From assembly GCA_020137815.1 (NCBI GenBank), contig CM035356.1, forward strand, positions 1,462,232-1,526,231: a stretch of 64,000 nt of DNA, given 5' to 3'. This document shows, in pieces, positions 13,395 to 22,458 of the stretch. The position numbers and the translations under genes were made by a program. Within the stretch, counting starts at the first letter, position 1. Every line of letters starts with the position of its first letter. The stretch comes from Hormiphora californensis (lineage: Eukaryota > Ctenophora > Tentaculata > Cydippida > Pleurobrachiidae). The notes beneath the pieces were generated by a model. The model was not told the origin of the DNA. It saw nothing but the letters and a program-made list of their open reading frames with translations, and made no database searches.

Positions 13395-13710
13395 ATGAGC
13401 GCTCATGAGTGTATCATGAGTGTGTCATGAGTGTATCATGAGTGTATCATGAGCGCTCATGAGACGTTTTTAGGTGTTTCAACGTCTCATGAGCGCTCAT
13501 GAGTGTATCATGAGTGTGTCATGAGTGTATCATGAGCGCTCATGAGTGCTCATGAGACCTTGCTCATGAGCGCTCATGAGACATATGTCTCATCCCATCT
13601 CTGTTTCAATGTCTCATGAGCGCTCATGAGACGTTTTGACCTACATGTGCTCATGAGTGTATCATGAGACATGTCTCATGAGACATATGTCTCATGAGAC
13701 GTTAGGGTTA
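13395..13710. repeat. CATGAGCGCTCATG palindrome array
   Basis: Dense repeats of TCATGAGCGCTCATGAG, GTGTATCATGAG and GAGACATATGTCTC. Most units are self-complementary, so either strand could fold into many small hairpins. It lies inside the TTAA-flanked element and is followed by a short AGGGTTAGGG-like run that is not a telomere array. Confidence 0.9.
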
Positions 13711-14008
13711 TGGTTATGGTTGGGTTTAGGGTTGGGCTAGGGTTAGGGCTTTCCTTTAGGTCTAGGGACCCGTAGAGGGTAGGGCTAGGTCCAAGCCTAT
13801 GGGTCAACCCTATCCCTAGGGGTTGTACAGAGCTGAAGTCGGCGTCTAGGGTTGTATCTAGAGTGCTATATTATTGTGTAAAACGAGTCAAAGGTGATAC
13901 AAATGGGGTAAAGGGATGCCAAAAGATCCTTAGATTGAACAAAAGAGCTCAGGATTAGCCAGAAACCACGGTATATGGTGAAAAGGGGGCATCATGCAAC
14001 CGTCAATT

Positions 14009-14420
14009 AGCTAATTATCCAATTATCTCAATTAGGAGCGGGAATAGAAACTCAGCTATGTGCTCTGCCCCCACTAAGGCGACGATTTTACACATTTTAG
14101 TGCCCCCATTTGTCTTGTATACTCCGCCAAATTTAATTTTTTAGCGCTGGAGGGCAACTAATTAGCTAATTATCCAATTATCTCAATTAGGGGTCCAGAT
14201 AGAGACCTAAATATGTGCTCTAACCCCACTAATGTGATGATTCTACACATTTTAGTGCCCCCATTTGCCTCATAACTCCTTCCCAAAGCAAAGTTTCATT
14301 TATTAGCATGCGCGGGACAGATAATTGGCTAATTATCCAATTATCTCAATTAGGGGGCAAGATAGCGACCTAAATATGTGCCCCCACTAATGCGATGATT
14401 CTACACAGTTTAGTGCCCTG
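14009..14420. repeat. Three tandem ~150-165-bp units
   Basis: Units start near 14009, 14158 and 14322, each with AATTATCCAATTATCTCAAT and later TGTGCTC or TGTGCCC and ACACATTTTAGTGCCC (CAGTTTAGTGCCC in the last). Noncoding interior of the TTAA-flanked element. Confidence 0.85.
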
Positions 14421-15108
14421 ATTTGACTCTTAGCTCCTTTTCTAGCCCGAGTTATGGATGTTTTTGGAGAATTTACCAATTGGGACGATAGAGTCATATA
14501 TGATACAAAATGTAGAATTTGGGGTATTTTTCTAGTAAAAACCGTTCAAGATTGTAGAAATTATAGCTATAGACTGCCTCAAAGCATAAAATTTGACTAC
14601 TGGACCCATACTTTTGCACAAATGACATTTGTTACTAGAATTCCCTTACGGACGATAGAGTCATATATGACACAGTGGGCCCAGCAAAAACTACATGTCG
14701 AAACTTCAAATTTCTTTTTCGAGGTAGTTTGTGGTAATAATATCTACTTATAAACGAAAAATTAGAAAAATCTATCGAGCCAATCCTTCTCGTCCTTAAA
14801 GGGTTAAAACCCTTGTAACCACGGAGTACACTACCGAAATTTCTGGGAACACTGATTTGATCTGTAGCCACTGCAGCCATAGCAAGGTATCTAGATGGAA
14901 GATAGTTGGTCATGATACGTGGGAGTGGTTCGTATCGCACAACTAATACCTGGGCCAAAGTACGCTAATTACACAAACATAGAGTTCAAAAATCAAAACT
15001 AGATTTCTAAATTAACTTGGTGCCTTTCAGGATCAATAGACTGTGATTTGGTATAGTCTAAGAGGCGAGCCCTCAGCCCATACAACAGGGAAACTACTTC
15101 AGGGTTAA

Positions 15109-15285
15109 GCCAATATGTTGGCAAACGCTGCCGGCCCCCGGGATAAGGCAGCGCTTTTCAAGCCAAAATGTAAATTTGAGAAAAAAGAGAAGAGAACGAT
15201 AAATTTGAAAAATCCACGCGCAGCCCATATTTTTTGTCAGCACTGTAATGCTTTTTTCGCCGCGCGCGTGGGAAAACCGACTTTA
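15109..15285. repeat. Repeat-derived segment shared with 59.6 kb
   Basis: Contains CAAACGCTGCCGG and GATAAGGCAGCGCTTTTCAAG. The reverse complement of the latter recurs near 59610-59640 (CTTGAAAAGCGCTGCCTTAT). It abuts the last recognisable codons of the BTB gene at a TTAA (15105-15108). No gene. Confidence 0.65.
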
Positions 15286-15832
15286 AAGTCGGATTTTTTG
15301 AAGTTGTCACCCCAAAATGACCGCGCATGTGAAATTTATCAATTTTGACGTGCACACCACACGTTAACATGTGATGTGACGCGCAAAAACATTCCGCGCA
15401 CGAAAAGGGGGGTGACAACTTCAAAAAATCCGACTTTATTTGGTGGAACCTCGTAAAGTCGGATTTTTTGAAACTGTCACCCCCTGAAATAACAAAATTT
15501 GCCATATCTCCGGTTCCTGATTAGATAGAGACTTGAAATTTGGAGGTTCGGAAGAACTTAGCAAGATCTTCGTAACCTCCAAATTTCAAGTCTCTATCTC
15601 GTCAGGAACCGGTTTTATGGTCATTTACGAAGTTTGAAAAGACCTAGGGGGGTGACAGTTTCAAAAAATCCGACTTTAAAGTCGGATTTTTTGAAGTTGT
15701 CACCCCCCTTGTCGTGCGCGGAATGTTTTTGCGCGTCACATCACATGTTAACGTGTGGTGTGCGCGTCAAAATTGATAAATTTCACATGCGCGGTCATTT
15801 TGGGGTGACAACTTCAAAAAATCCGACTTTAA
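15286..15832. repeat. Foldback element with concentric inverted repeats
   Basis: Outer arms 15290-15438 and 15677-15832 are near-identical inverted copies. A second pair (about 15451 and 15660) repeats the AAAGTCGGATTTTTTGAA motif. An innermost pair (15512-15550 and 15574-15612) flanks a loop of about 23 bp. Block AACATTCCGCGCACGA also recurs near 59.5 kb. No coding capacity. Confidence 0.88.
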
Positions 15833-16445
15833 TAAGGAACCATAATAAAGTTCAAGAGCGCACCCCATCCAAAAGCGTACCACCTCCAAAAGACACCACT
15901 CCAAGAGCGCACCACATCAAAGAGAGCTCCCCATCCAGAAGATACCGCGCGCAGTAGTGGAAGCTCTTACGGTATTTCCCACGCCCCGTGGGAAAGTTTT
16001 CGACCGTGGGAAAGTTTTCGAACCGTGGGAAAAGAGAGATACATACAATAACTTTAAAAAAATAATTATTTTTTTAAAGTTATTGTATGTATCTCTCTTT
16101 TCCCACGGTTCGAAAATTTTCCCACGGTCAAAAACTTTCCCACGGGGCGTGGGAAATACCGTAAGAGCTTCCACTACAGGGGACACCACGCGCAGAAGAG
16201 ACCGCACGCGCAAATACAACGCCGCGCTGGTCTCTTCTGCGCGTGGTGTCCCCTGCGCGTGGTATCTTCTGGATGGGGAGCTCTCTTTGATGTGGTGCGC
16301 TCTTGAAGTGGTGTCTTCTGGAGGTGGTGCGCTCTTGGATGTGGTCTCTTTTGGGTGTGGTGCGCTCTCAGGTGTGGTCTCTCTTCGATCGGGTGCGCTC
16401 TTGGGTGCTCTTGGAGGCTCTTGAACTTTATTATGGTTCCTTATT
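15831..16445. repeat. Foldback element with 224-bp palindromic core
   Basis: Begins AATAAGGAACCATAATAAAG and ends with its exact reverse complement. Arms consist of degenerate AAGAGCGCACCACATCCA units. The core (15954-16177) is an almost perfect palindrome with arms of about 110 bp rich in CCCACGG/CCGTGGG. Open frames on the two strands of the core translate to nearly the same peptide because of the symmetry, so they are not genes. It directly abuts the preceding foldback. Confidence 0.9.
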
Positions 16446-16469
16446 GAAAATTTAAATTTATTAAATTAC

Positions 16470-16610
16470 AAGACAACTGATCGTGCATTCAGCGTATCGG
16501 GACCTCGACTATGGAACAAACTGCCAAGAGAATTGCGTGAATCAGAGACTCTAAAACGTTTTAAAGTGGATCTAAAGACGTTTTTGTTCTGTAGGGCTTT
16601 TGGTGTGTAA
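16470..16610 (+). mobile_element. LINE reverse-transcriptase C-terminal fragment
   Basis: One frame reads DRAFSVSGPRLWNKLPRELR, then ESETLKRFKVDLKTFLF, and ends FCRAFGV with TAA at 16608-16610. The RAFS-PRLWN-LP--LR-S-FK--LKT-LF pattern is the typical end of the RT ORF2 in CR1/Jockey-like non-LTR retrotransposons (family knowledge). Everything 5' of it is missing: the frame begins at the edge of the foldback element at 16445. Confidence 0.85.
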
Positions 16611-16983
16611 GGAGCTGAAATGTCCATTGTGACAATAGGAATCCGCTGAATTTCTAGAGTTAGTAGGAGCCAGGAGATATAGAGGAGGTTGTTTGTGTGT
16701 CTGGTGGTCAGTTGAATACTTATTATTTTGTGTGTTCTAGGAAGTGGAGATTTGGGAGTTGATTGGTTTCTTTTATGTGACGGATCCCCAGAACTCGGTA
16801 AAAAAAGAGCCTGGGTTAAAAAATCAAAAAAGCAAAGAAAAAAGAATCAAAAAAAATCAACAAAAAAAAAAAAATACAAAAAAAATCAAAAAATCAAAAA
16901 GAGGCAATAATAAAAAAAAATTAAAAAAATCAAAAAAAGAAAAGAAAAGCCCACCCTTCTTTCTCTCAACCTCTTTTCTTCTA

Positions 16984-17023
<40 letters not shown>

Positions 17024-18350
17024 TTGTGTGTGCGTGTGTGTGTATGTTTGTATGTATGTGTGTGTTTGTTCTCTTTCTCGAGCGGTTAAGGGAACAGGAT
17101 CTTCACTTCATCTGGACCTTATTTGGCATGGTTCCCAAGAAGTTTCACTCTATCACGGCCATGGGCCAAACTGGTAAACGGACTTTCACCCAGGTTGTAT
17201 ATTTCTGTATCATTGCTTGGCTTTTTACCTAGGTTTGGGTATAGTCCAATTTTCTACTCGAGTGGCGGGGTGCCGGGCACTTAATTCTTTTCTCTGGTCT
17301 TGTCTTGGTGGTATGGGGCTTGATCCTGGTATCACTGGATAGGTCTCTGCCTTGTCGAGCGTCACTGGTTCAGCCAGTTTCACATCTGTTTAGCGAGTTG
17401 GTGTGTGGCGACCTGTCGCTTGAGTGGGAAATTGGACTTTAGTTTGTATTTTGCTATCTTTGGATCCCTTGATCCAAGAGCGTTTTATATCTTTCTGAAC
17501 TGCATTTGCAGTTGTGGTTGCTCTTTCAATTTTCGTTTCATGTAGAAATCTATCAACTCTCTATTCACAGGATATCACATCACAATGTTGCCAAAAGGGA
17601 TTTGAAGTCTTATCGTTCACTATCATACTCTGCAAGACACGAGTAAACCATTTTTCAAGACCAAGCTCAACATTACCTGATTAAGACCTCATCTTTTCCA
17701 TGACGTGCACACCTTATTGAGACTGGTGTAGTAATTTTTTACGTTGAGATCTATGGCCTCTGTTGCGCTATATTTTTCTAGACTTTTGTATGATTCTATC
17801 TTGTGGATATTCAGTGTTCAGTTTATGCTGTTTTGATTAACTTATTAACTATTTATTAATTATATGTGACAGTTTATGCTGTTTTTTAATTAACTTATTA
17901 ACTATGTATTTAATTATATGACAACGAGGACTTTCGGAAGGACATTGATACGAAGATGCGCTTTAGAAAGCGAGTTTTGATCGAAAGGACGCTTTAGTAT
18001 AAGTCGATCGAGATAAACACTTTTCGCTCAAAAGCGATTTATAAATGTTAAATGTTGTTATGTTATTATGTTATTATTATTTTTTTATATTTTGGCTCTT
18101 CTTATGGCATGCGCTCCAGGCCCCAAGTGCGAGCGTTTTCCACGGCTTCTTTGAGGGCCTGTAGCATAGGCCAAGCTCTTCTTCGGGAAACGTTAAAATC
18201 TGGGCGTTTTCATCTTCTGTGTCGCTTTTTGGTTTCCACGTTTCAAGCGCTTTCAGGAATTTCTGATTGCTGAAATCATCGCGAAAACCTCAAAATTTTC
18301 CTGCGACCCTGGACCCCCTTGTAGGGGGTTTCACCCCCGGCCCACTCCCC
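16611..18350. other. Gene-poor stretch with A-rich and TG repeats
   Basis: Contains an A-rich AAAAATCAAAA-type run (16800-16965) and a (TG)n run (16986-17042), then unique AT-rich sequence with two related TTTATGCTGTTTT-TTAACTTATTAACTAT copies near 17821 and 17873. No convincing exon or RNA gene seen. The A-rich run may be the tail region of the LINE fragment. Confidence 0.55.
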
Positions 18351-19999
18351 CTGACCCGGCCCATGTTGCCGCCCAATACCCCTGGACGCACAGGTATGCG
18401 CTGGGCCAAAGGCCCAGCGACGTATCTGGTGTTTTGAGTGTCAGCACTCCCGGTTTTAGGGTTTATGCGTACAGTAAAGAGACTCGAGAGGAGAAAAAAG
18501 AATTTTCAAACATAGTTGACGGCAAGTTCTTCACGCTTTAAATTCTGATTGAGTTGATATATCACTGCCCCTTGAGTCTCCCTTTTAAACTCAGTCTGTA
18601 TATATTCCAGGATGTACGAAACAGATGATGACATGATAACGTATGCAGCGGGGAGAAGCACGGAGTTGAAGAGTATTCTTACCGACCAATCTTGTCAGTT
18701 TGCAACCACGGCATGCATCAAGCTCAATGAGGCCCCTAAACTCCTCCTCAACCCTGCACCTACTAATAGTGACGTCACAGCTGATTGTATTGTGTTGGCT
18801 CCCAACAAGGATAAACTTGCTGCAGAAATACAGAAACGTGAAAAAGAGGAGGGGACGTCCCGTAGTAGAAAACACAGAAAAGCAGCGGTACTTGCAGAAC
18901 AGCTTGATCGTTTAGCGCCATTACGAGATGTTATGTCTCGTGCAACTATTAATCGCGGAAGGAAGGTGAGCACCCACAGTATAGAGTATGTGTGTAGTTA
19001 GGTACAGTACAACTCCCTACAACTCCCAAGTCCCATCCTCTATCTTATGATCTTCCTTTATGATAAAAAATGAGTTTCGCCACTAAATTATCTGTTCCTC
19101 TGATCAAAATCTTTATTTCAGTGCTATACAGGTATCGGTGACGAACTGGAGCTACCGGGTGATCAATTTGAAGTTATAGTTAACCTCGAAAATCATGAAA
19201 ACCCGCTGACATTGGGTGAGGCATTAGCAGCTTCGGGGGTCTTGAAAGAGGTTCAGCAGAATCTGGGGGTTGACTGTCAGAGATTTGATTTGATCGCTGA
19301 GAAAAACACTATCAATTTGATGAGCAAGGGAGCGGGTGGGCAGTTCAAGAAGCACAATGAAGATGATAATGAAATGATTGGAACTTTGGTTGTTCAGCTG
19401 CCCGGTTCTTATTACGAAGGCGGAGCCATGGAAATAGCGTTCGGTCATTTCAAGAAAAAGCTTGTCTTAGAGGGACACAAATCCGATCAATCGAGGGATA
19501 GTTTAACTTGGGAGCTTCCTAACCAGAATGAACTTCATATTTCCGCATTTTTCTCCAACGATGACGAACATCATAGAGTTTTGAGTGTAGATGAGGGAAC
19601 TCGGCTGACGGTAGAATTTTTCCTGCAGATCAAGGAGAAATTGACCCAATTAGAGCCATCTCCATCAGCTGGCCTCAGCAGCGCAGTGTTACCAAAACGT
19701 CTAAACTCATCTGGGCGGGAAAGTTCACTAGCTGCAAAGTTTGTTGAGCTCTGCAATGACGCGGCTTTTATACCAGAGGACCTGCAAGACCCAATCTCCT
19801 TTGCATTTCCTTGCTATCACCTTTATACCAACAAAGACATCTTCCCAAATAGTAAAGCCGAGGATCCGCTAAACTGGGCACAGGCGGCGCAACTCAAGGG
19901 TCAAGATGCTATCCTGGTTAAGGCGGTGTTGACCGCCGCTGAGAAGACGGGCGGCTGTGTCAAGGTCTACCTGCAGCCAGTTCTCGAGTGCCATTATAT
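18351..19999 (+). repeat. 1.65-kb tandem duplication, copy 1
   Basis: Positions 18351-19999 recur at 20001-21616 with a constant offset of 1650 that shifts only at small indels: one A in the intron A-run, and a 33-nt stretch present in copy 1 (about 19757-19791) but absent from copy 2. Otherwise the copies look identical by eye, including the intron. Confidence 0.92.
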
Positions 20000-20087
20000 C
20001 CTGACCCGGCCCATGTTGCCGCCCAATACCCCTGGACGCACAGGTATGCGCTGGGCCAAAGGCCCAGCGACGTATCTGGTGTTTTGA
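18612..20087 (+). pseudogene. Truncated duplicate of the 2OG-Fe(II) oxygenase-like gene
   Basis: Exons 18612-18965 and 19122-20087 join in phase 0 (donor GTGAGC, acceptor TTTCAG). The encoded 439 aa match the intact downstream copy through ...VLECHYI. The frame then crosses the duplication junction at about 20000 into copied promoter-proximal DNA and ends with an unrelated tail (LTRPMLPPNTPGRTGMRWAK to TYLVF). The oxygenase core is kept, including 11 residues (around NDAAFIPEDLQD) missing from the second copy. The C-terminal 170 or so residues are lost. It could be expressed as a shortened protein, since no internal stop is present; 'pseudogene' refers to the 3' truncation. Confidence 0.75.
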
Positions 20088-21616
20088 GTGTCAGCACTCC
20101 CGGTTTTAGGGTTTATGCGTACAGTAAAGAGACTCGAGAGGAGAAAAAAGAATTTTCAAACATAGTTGACGGCAAGTTCTTCACGCTTTAAATTCTGATT
20201 GAGTTGATATATCACTGCCCCTTGAGTCTCCCTTTTAAACTCAGTCTGTATATATTCCAGGATGTACGAAACAGATGATGACATGATAACGTATGCAGCG
20301 GGGAGAAGCACGGAGTTGAAGAGTATTCTTACCGACCAATCTTGTCAGTTTGCAACCACGGCATGCATCAAGCTCAATGAGGCCCCTAAACTCCTCCTCA
20401 ACCCTGCACCTACTAATAGTGACGTCACAGCTGATTGTATTGTGTTGGCTCCCAACAAGGATAAACTTGCTGCAGAAATACAGAAACGTGAAAAAGAGGA
20501 GGGGACGTCCCGTAGTAGAAAACACAGAAAAGCAGCGGTACTTGCAGAACAGCTTGATCGTTTAGCGCCATTACGAGATGTTATGTCTCGTGCAACTATT
20601 AATCGCGGAAGGAAGGTGAGCACCCACAGTATAGAGTATGTGTGTAGTTAGGTACAGTACAACTCCCTACAACTCCCAAGTCCCATCCTCTATCTTATGA
20701 TCTTCCTTTATGATAAAAATGAGTTTCGCCACTAAATTATCTGTTCCTCTGATCAAAATCTTTATTTCAGTGCTATACAGGTATCGGTGACGAACTGGAG
20801 CTACCGGGTGATCAATTTGAAGTTATAGTTAACCTCGAAAATCATGAAAACCCGCTGACATTGGGTGAGGCATTAGCAGCTTCGGGGGTCTTGAAAGAGG
20901 TTCAGCAGAATCTGGGGGTTGACTGTCAGAGATTTGATTTGATCGCTGAGAAAAACACTATCAATTTGATGAGCAAGGGAGCGGGTGGGCAGTTCAAGAA
21001 GCACAATGAAGATGATAATGAAATGATTGGAACTTTGGTTGTTCAGCTGCCCGGTTCTTATTACGAAGGCGGAGCCATGGAAATAGCGTTCGGTCATTTC
21101 AAGAAAAAGCTTGTCTTAGAGGGACACAAATCCGATCAATCGAGGGATAGTTTAACTTGGGAGCTTCCTAACCAGAATGAACTTCATATTTCCGCATTTT
21201 TCTCCAACGATGACGAACATCATAGAGTTTTGAGTGTAGATGAGGGAACTCGGCTGACGGTAGAATTTTTCCTGCAGATCAAGGAGAAATTGACCCAATT
21301 AGAGCCATCTCCATCAGCTGGCCTCAGCAGCGCAGTGTTACCAAAACGTCTAAACTCATCTGGGCGGGAAAGTTCACTAGCTGCAAAGTTTGTTGAGCTC
21401 TGTCACGACCCAATCTCCTTTGCATTTCCTTGCTATCACCTTTATACCAACAAAGACATCTTCCCAAATAGTAAAGCCGAGGATCCGCTAAACTGGGCAC
21501 AGGCGGCGCAACTCAAGGGTCAAGATGCTATCCTGGTTAAGGCGGTGTTGACCGCCGCTGAGAAGACGGGCGGCTGTGTCAAGGTCTACCTGCAGCCAGT
21601 TCTCGAGTGCCATTAT
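20001..21616 (+). repeat. 1.65-kb tandem duplication, copy 2
   Basis: Second member of the head-to-tail duplication, with the 5' region, exon 1, intron and most of exon 2 shared. After 21616 the sequence is unique and completes the gene. Confidence 0.92.
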
Positions 21617-22120
21617 ATTTCGTATCATGATGGGTATGGTGGATATTATAGAAGTTATGATCCTACGATGGAGACGTCTGCAGGAGAAAAATATCTTGCG
21701 GAAAAGTTTCCCGGTCGCTGCACAAGTGAAAGAATGGAGGAAGATAGTGGAGACATTGAGGCTGAGTTTGGCGTAGGCGAAAAATTTAATGAGGATGATG
21801 ATCACGATGAGCTTATTTGGGTCTTGGATCAGGAATTGGGTCATAAGCCTTCCGGTTTAGGGGAAACTGATATTGAAGGAATTGATGGTAAAAGTGTACT
21901 CAAATTCTATGTCAGCACTTTTCTGTGGGTTAAGTTTGAAGCTTTCGAGGAACGTGAGGATATGATTCAAGAAGCAGTCGACCAGCTAAAGAAAAAGAAC
22001 CGTGAAGCTGGCCAAAAGAGGAAAGGAGACATATCTGACACTACTATAAATATGAAAGTATCCAAGCAAGGGTTTTATGATTCCAGGTATTACGTTGCAA
22101 ATCGCGGTACAAGTCCCTAA
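20262..22120 (+). CDS. 2OG-Fe(II) oxygenase-like protein (P4H-type fold)
   Basis: Exons 20262-20615 and 20771-22120 join in phase 0 to 567 aa, starting MYETDDDMITYAAGRS. Residues of about 190-300 fit the prolyl-4-hydroxylase-type double-stranded beta-helix: GAGGQFKKHNEDDNEM supplies an H-x-E metal pair (usually H-x-D). GTLVVQLPGSYYEGGAMEIA matches the LVV-LP--GG strand. DDEHHRVLSVDEGTRLTVEF carries the distal iron His and the Arg that would bind 2-oxoglutarate. These patterns match poorly characterised 2OG oxygenases of fungi and invertebrates (family knowledge). The substrate is unknown. The C-terminal part has acidic and lysine-rich stretches (QLKKKNREAGQKRKG). Codons equivalent to 11 residues present in copy 1 are missing here, between the catalytic core and the C-terminal region. 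It starts right after a TTCCAG, so an upstream noncoding exon is likely. Confidence 0.72.
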
Positions 22121-22458
22121 TCTGTGTAGGATGCAAAGCGTAAATGAATTCTGGTGAAACGAAGTTGTACCTTGTGGTCAAAATAGTGAGACTATCTTTT
22201 TTTAAATTAATCTTTTTAACATTAATATTTTCTACATATTTTATACTTTTAATCGTTCAACAATTATTTGGTTACTGAACCAATTTTTATTCAATTAAGT
22301 TATAATGTAATCTATTTTTATCCAATATCCTACTTTTATTCATTAAATAATAAAACCTTGTTTACATGCAGTGTACCGATGAAAAGTAATTAATTAATTA
22401 ATTAACATCCTTGACCCAATAAAAACTCCTCTTTCTTCCCTGTAGCAGTAGTGTTGAA

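Larger units (their letters stand above)
12850..14803. mobile_element. Non-autonomous piggyBac-like element with TTAA target duplication
   Basis: The element is bounded by TTAA at 12846-12849 and 14804-14807. The left end starts CCCTTTGAGGGCGA and the right end, reversed, starts CCCTTTAAGGACGA. Long inverted arms (about 13194-13366 against 14500-14670) lie inside the ends. The motif TCATATATGA occurs repeatedly at or near the arms. The interior holds a CATGAGCGCTCATG palindrome array, a short AGGGTTAGGG-like stretch and three 150-165-bp tandem units. No transposase frame is visible, so it would need a transposase in trans. TTAA duplication plus CCC-type ends is the hallmark of piggyBac elements (family knowledge); the assignment is inference. 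Confidence 0.8.
11996..15110 (-). pseudogene. BTB/BACK-domain gene interrupted by a transposon
   Basis: The downstream part (11996-12849) encodes most of a BTB fold: DVTLTTSNGEVVKANSLIL, then GLNSPVISEM and CFVDCCYTGSVEGQL. A BACK-like helical region follows (SLDDVHYLFTEAAFLVKERR) and an acidic tail ending GGRWIRR. The upstream part (14808-14968) reads RTLAQVLVVRYEPLPRIMTN to VLRGYKG. Another exon near 15000-15105 (NPEVVSLLYGLRARLLDY) joins it in phase. The two halves meet exactly at a TTAA: with one TTAA retained the frame runs ...GYKGF-N-DVTLTTS..., the usual beginning of a BTB domain. The element at 12850-14803 therefore splits the exon inside the BTB domain. On the reference allele the gene should be broken unless the insert is spliced out, but no canonical donor or acceptor sits at its ends. 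The 5' end of the gene is lost in repeats beyond 15110. The family (a BTB adaptor) is clear; the specific orthologue is not. Confidence 0.75.

Noticed and set aside
13700-13760. Telomere-like AGGGTTAGGG stretch
   Set aside because: Too short and degenerate, and inside a transposable element; not a telomere or interstitial telomere array.
15917-16424. 100- and 155-residue frames with matching sequence on both strands
   Set aside because: Consequence of the 224-bp palindrome.
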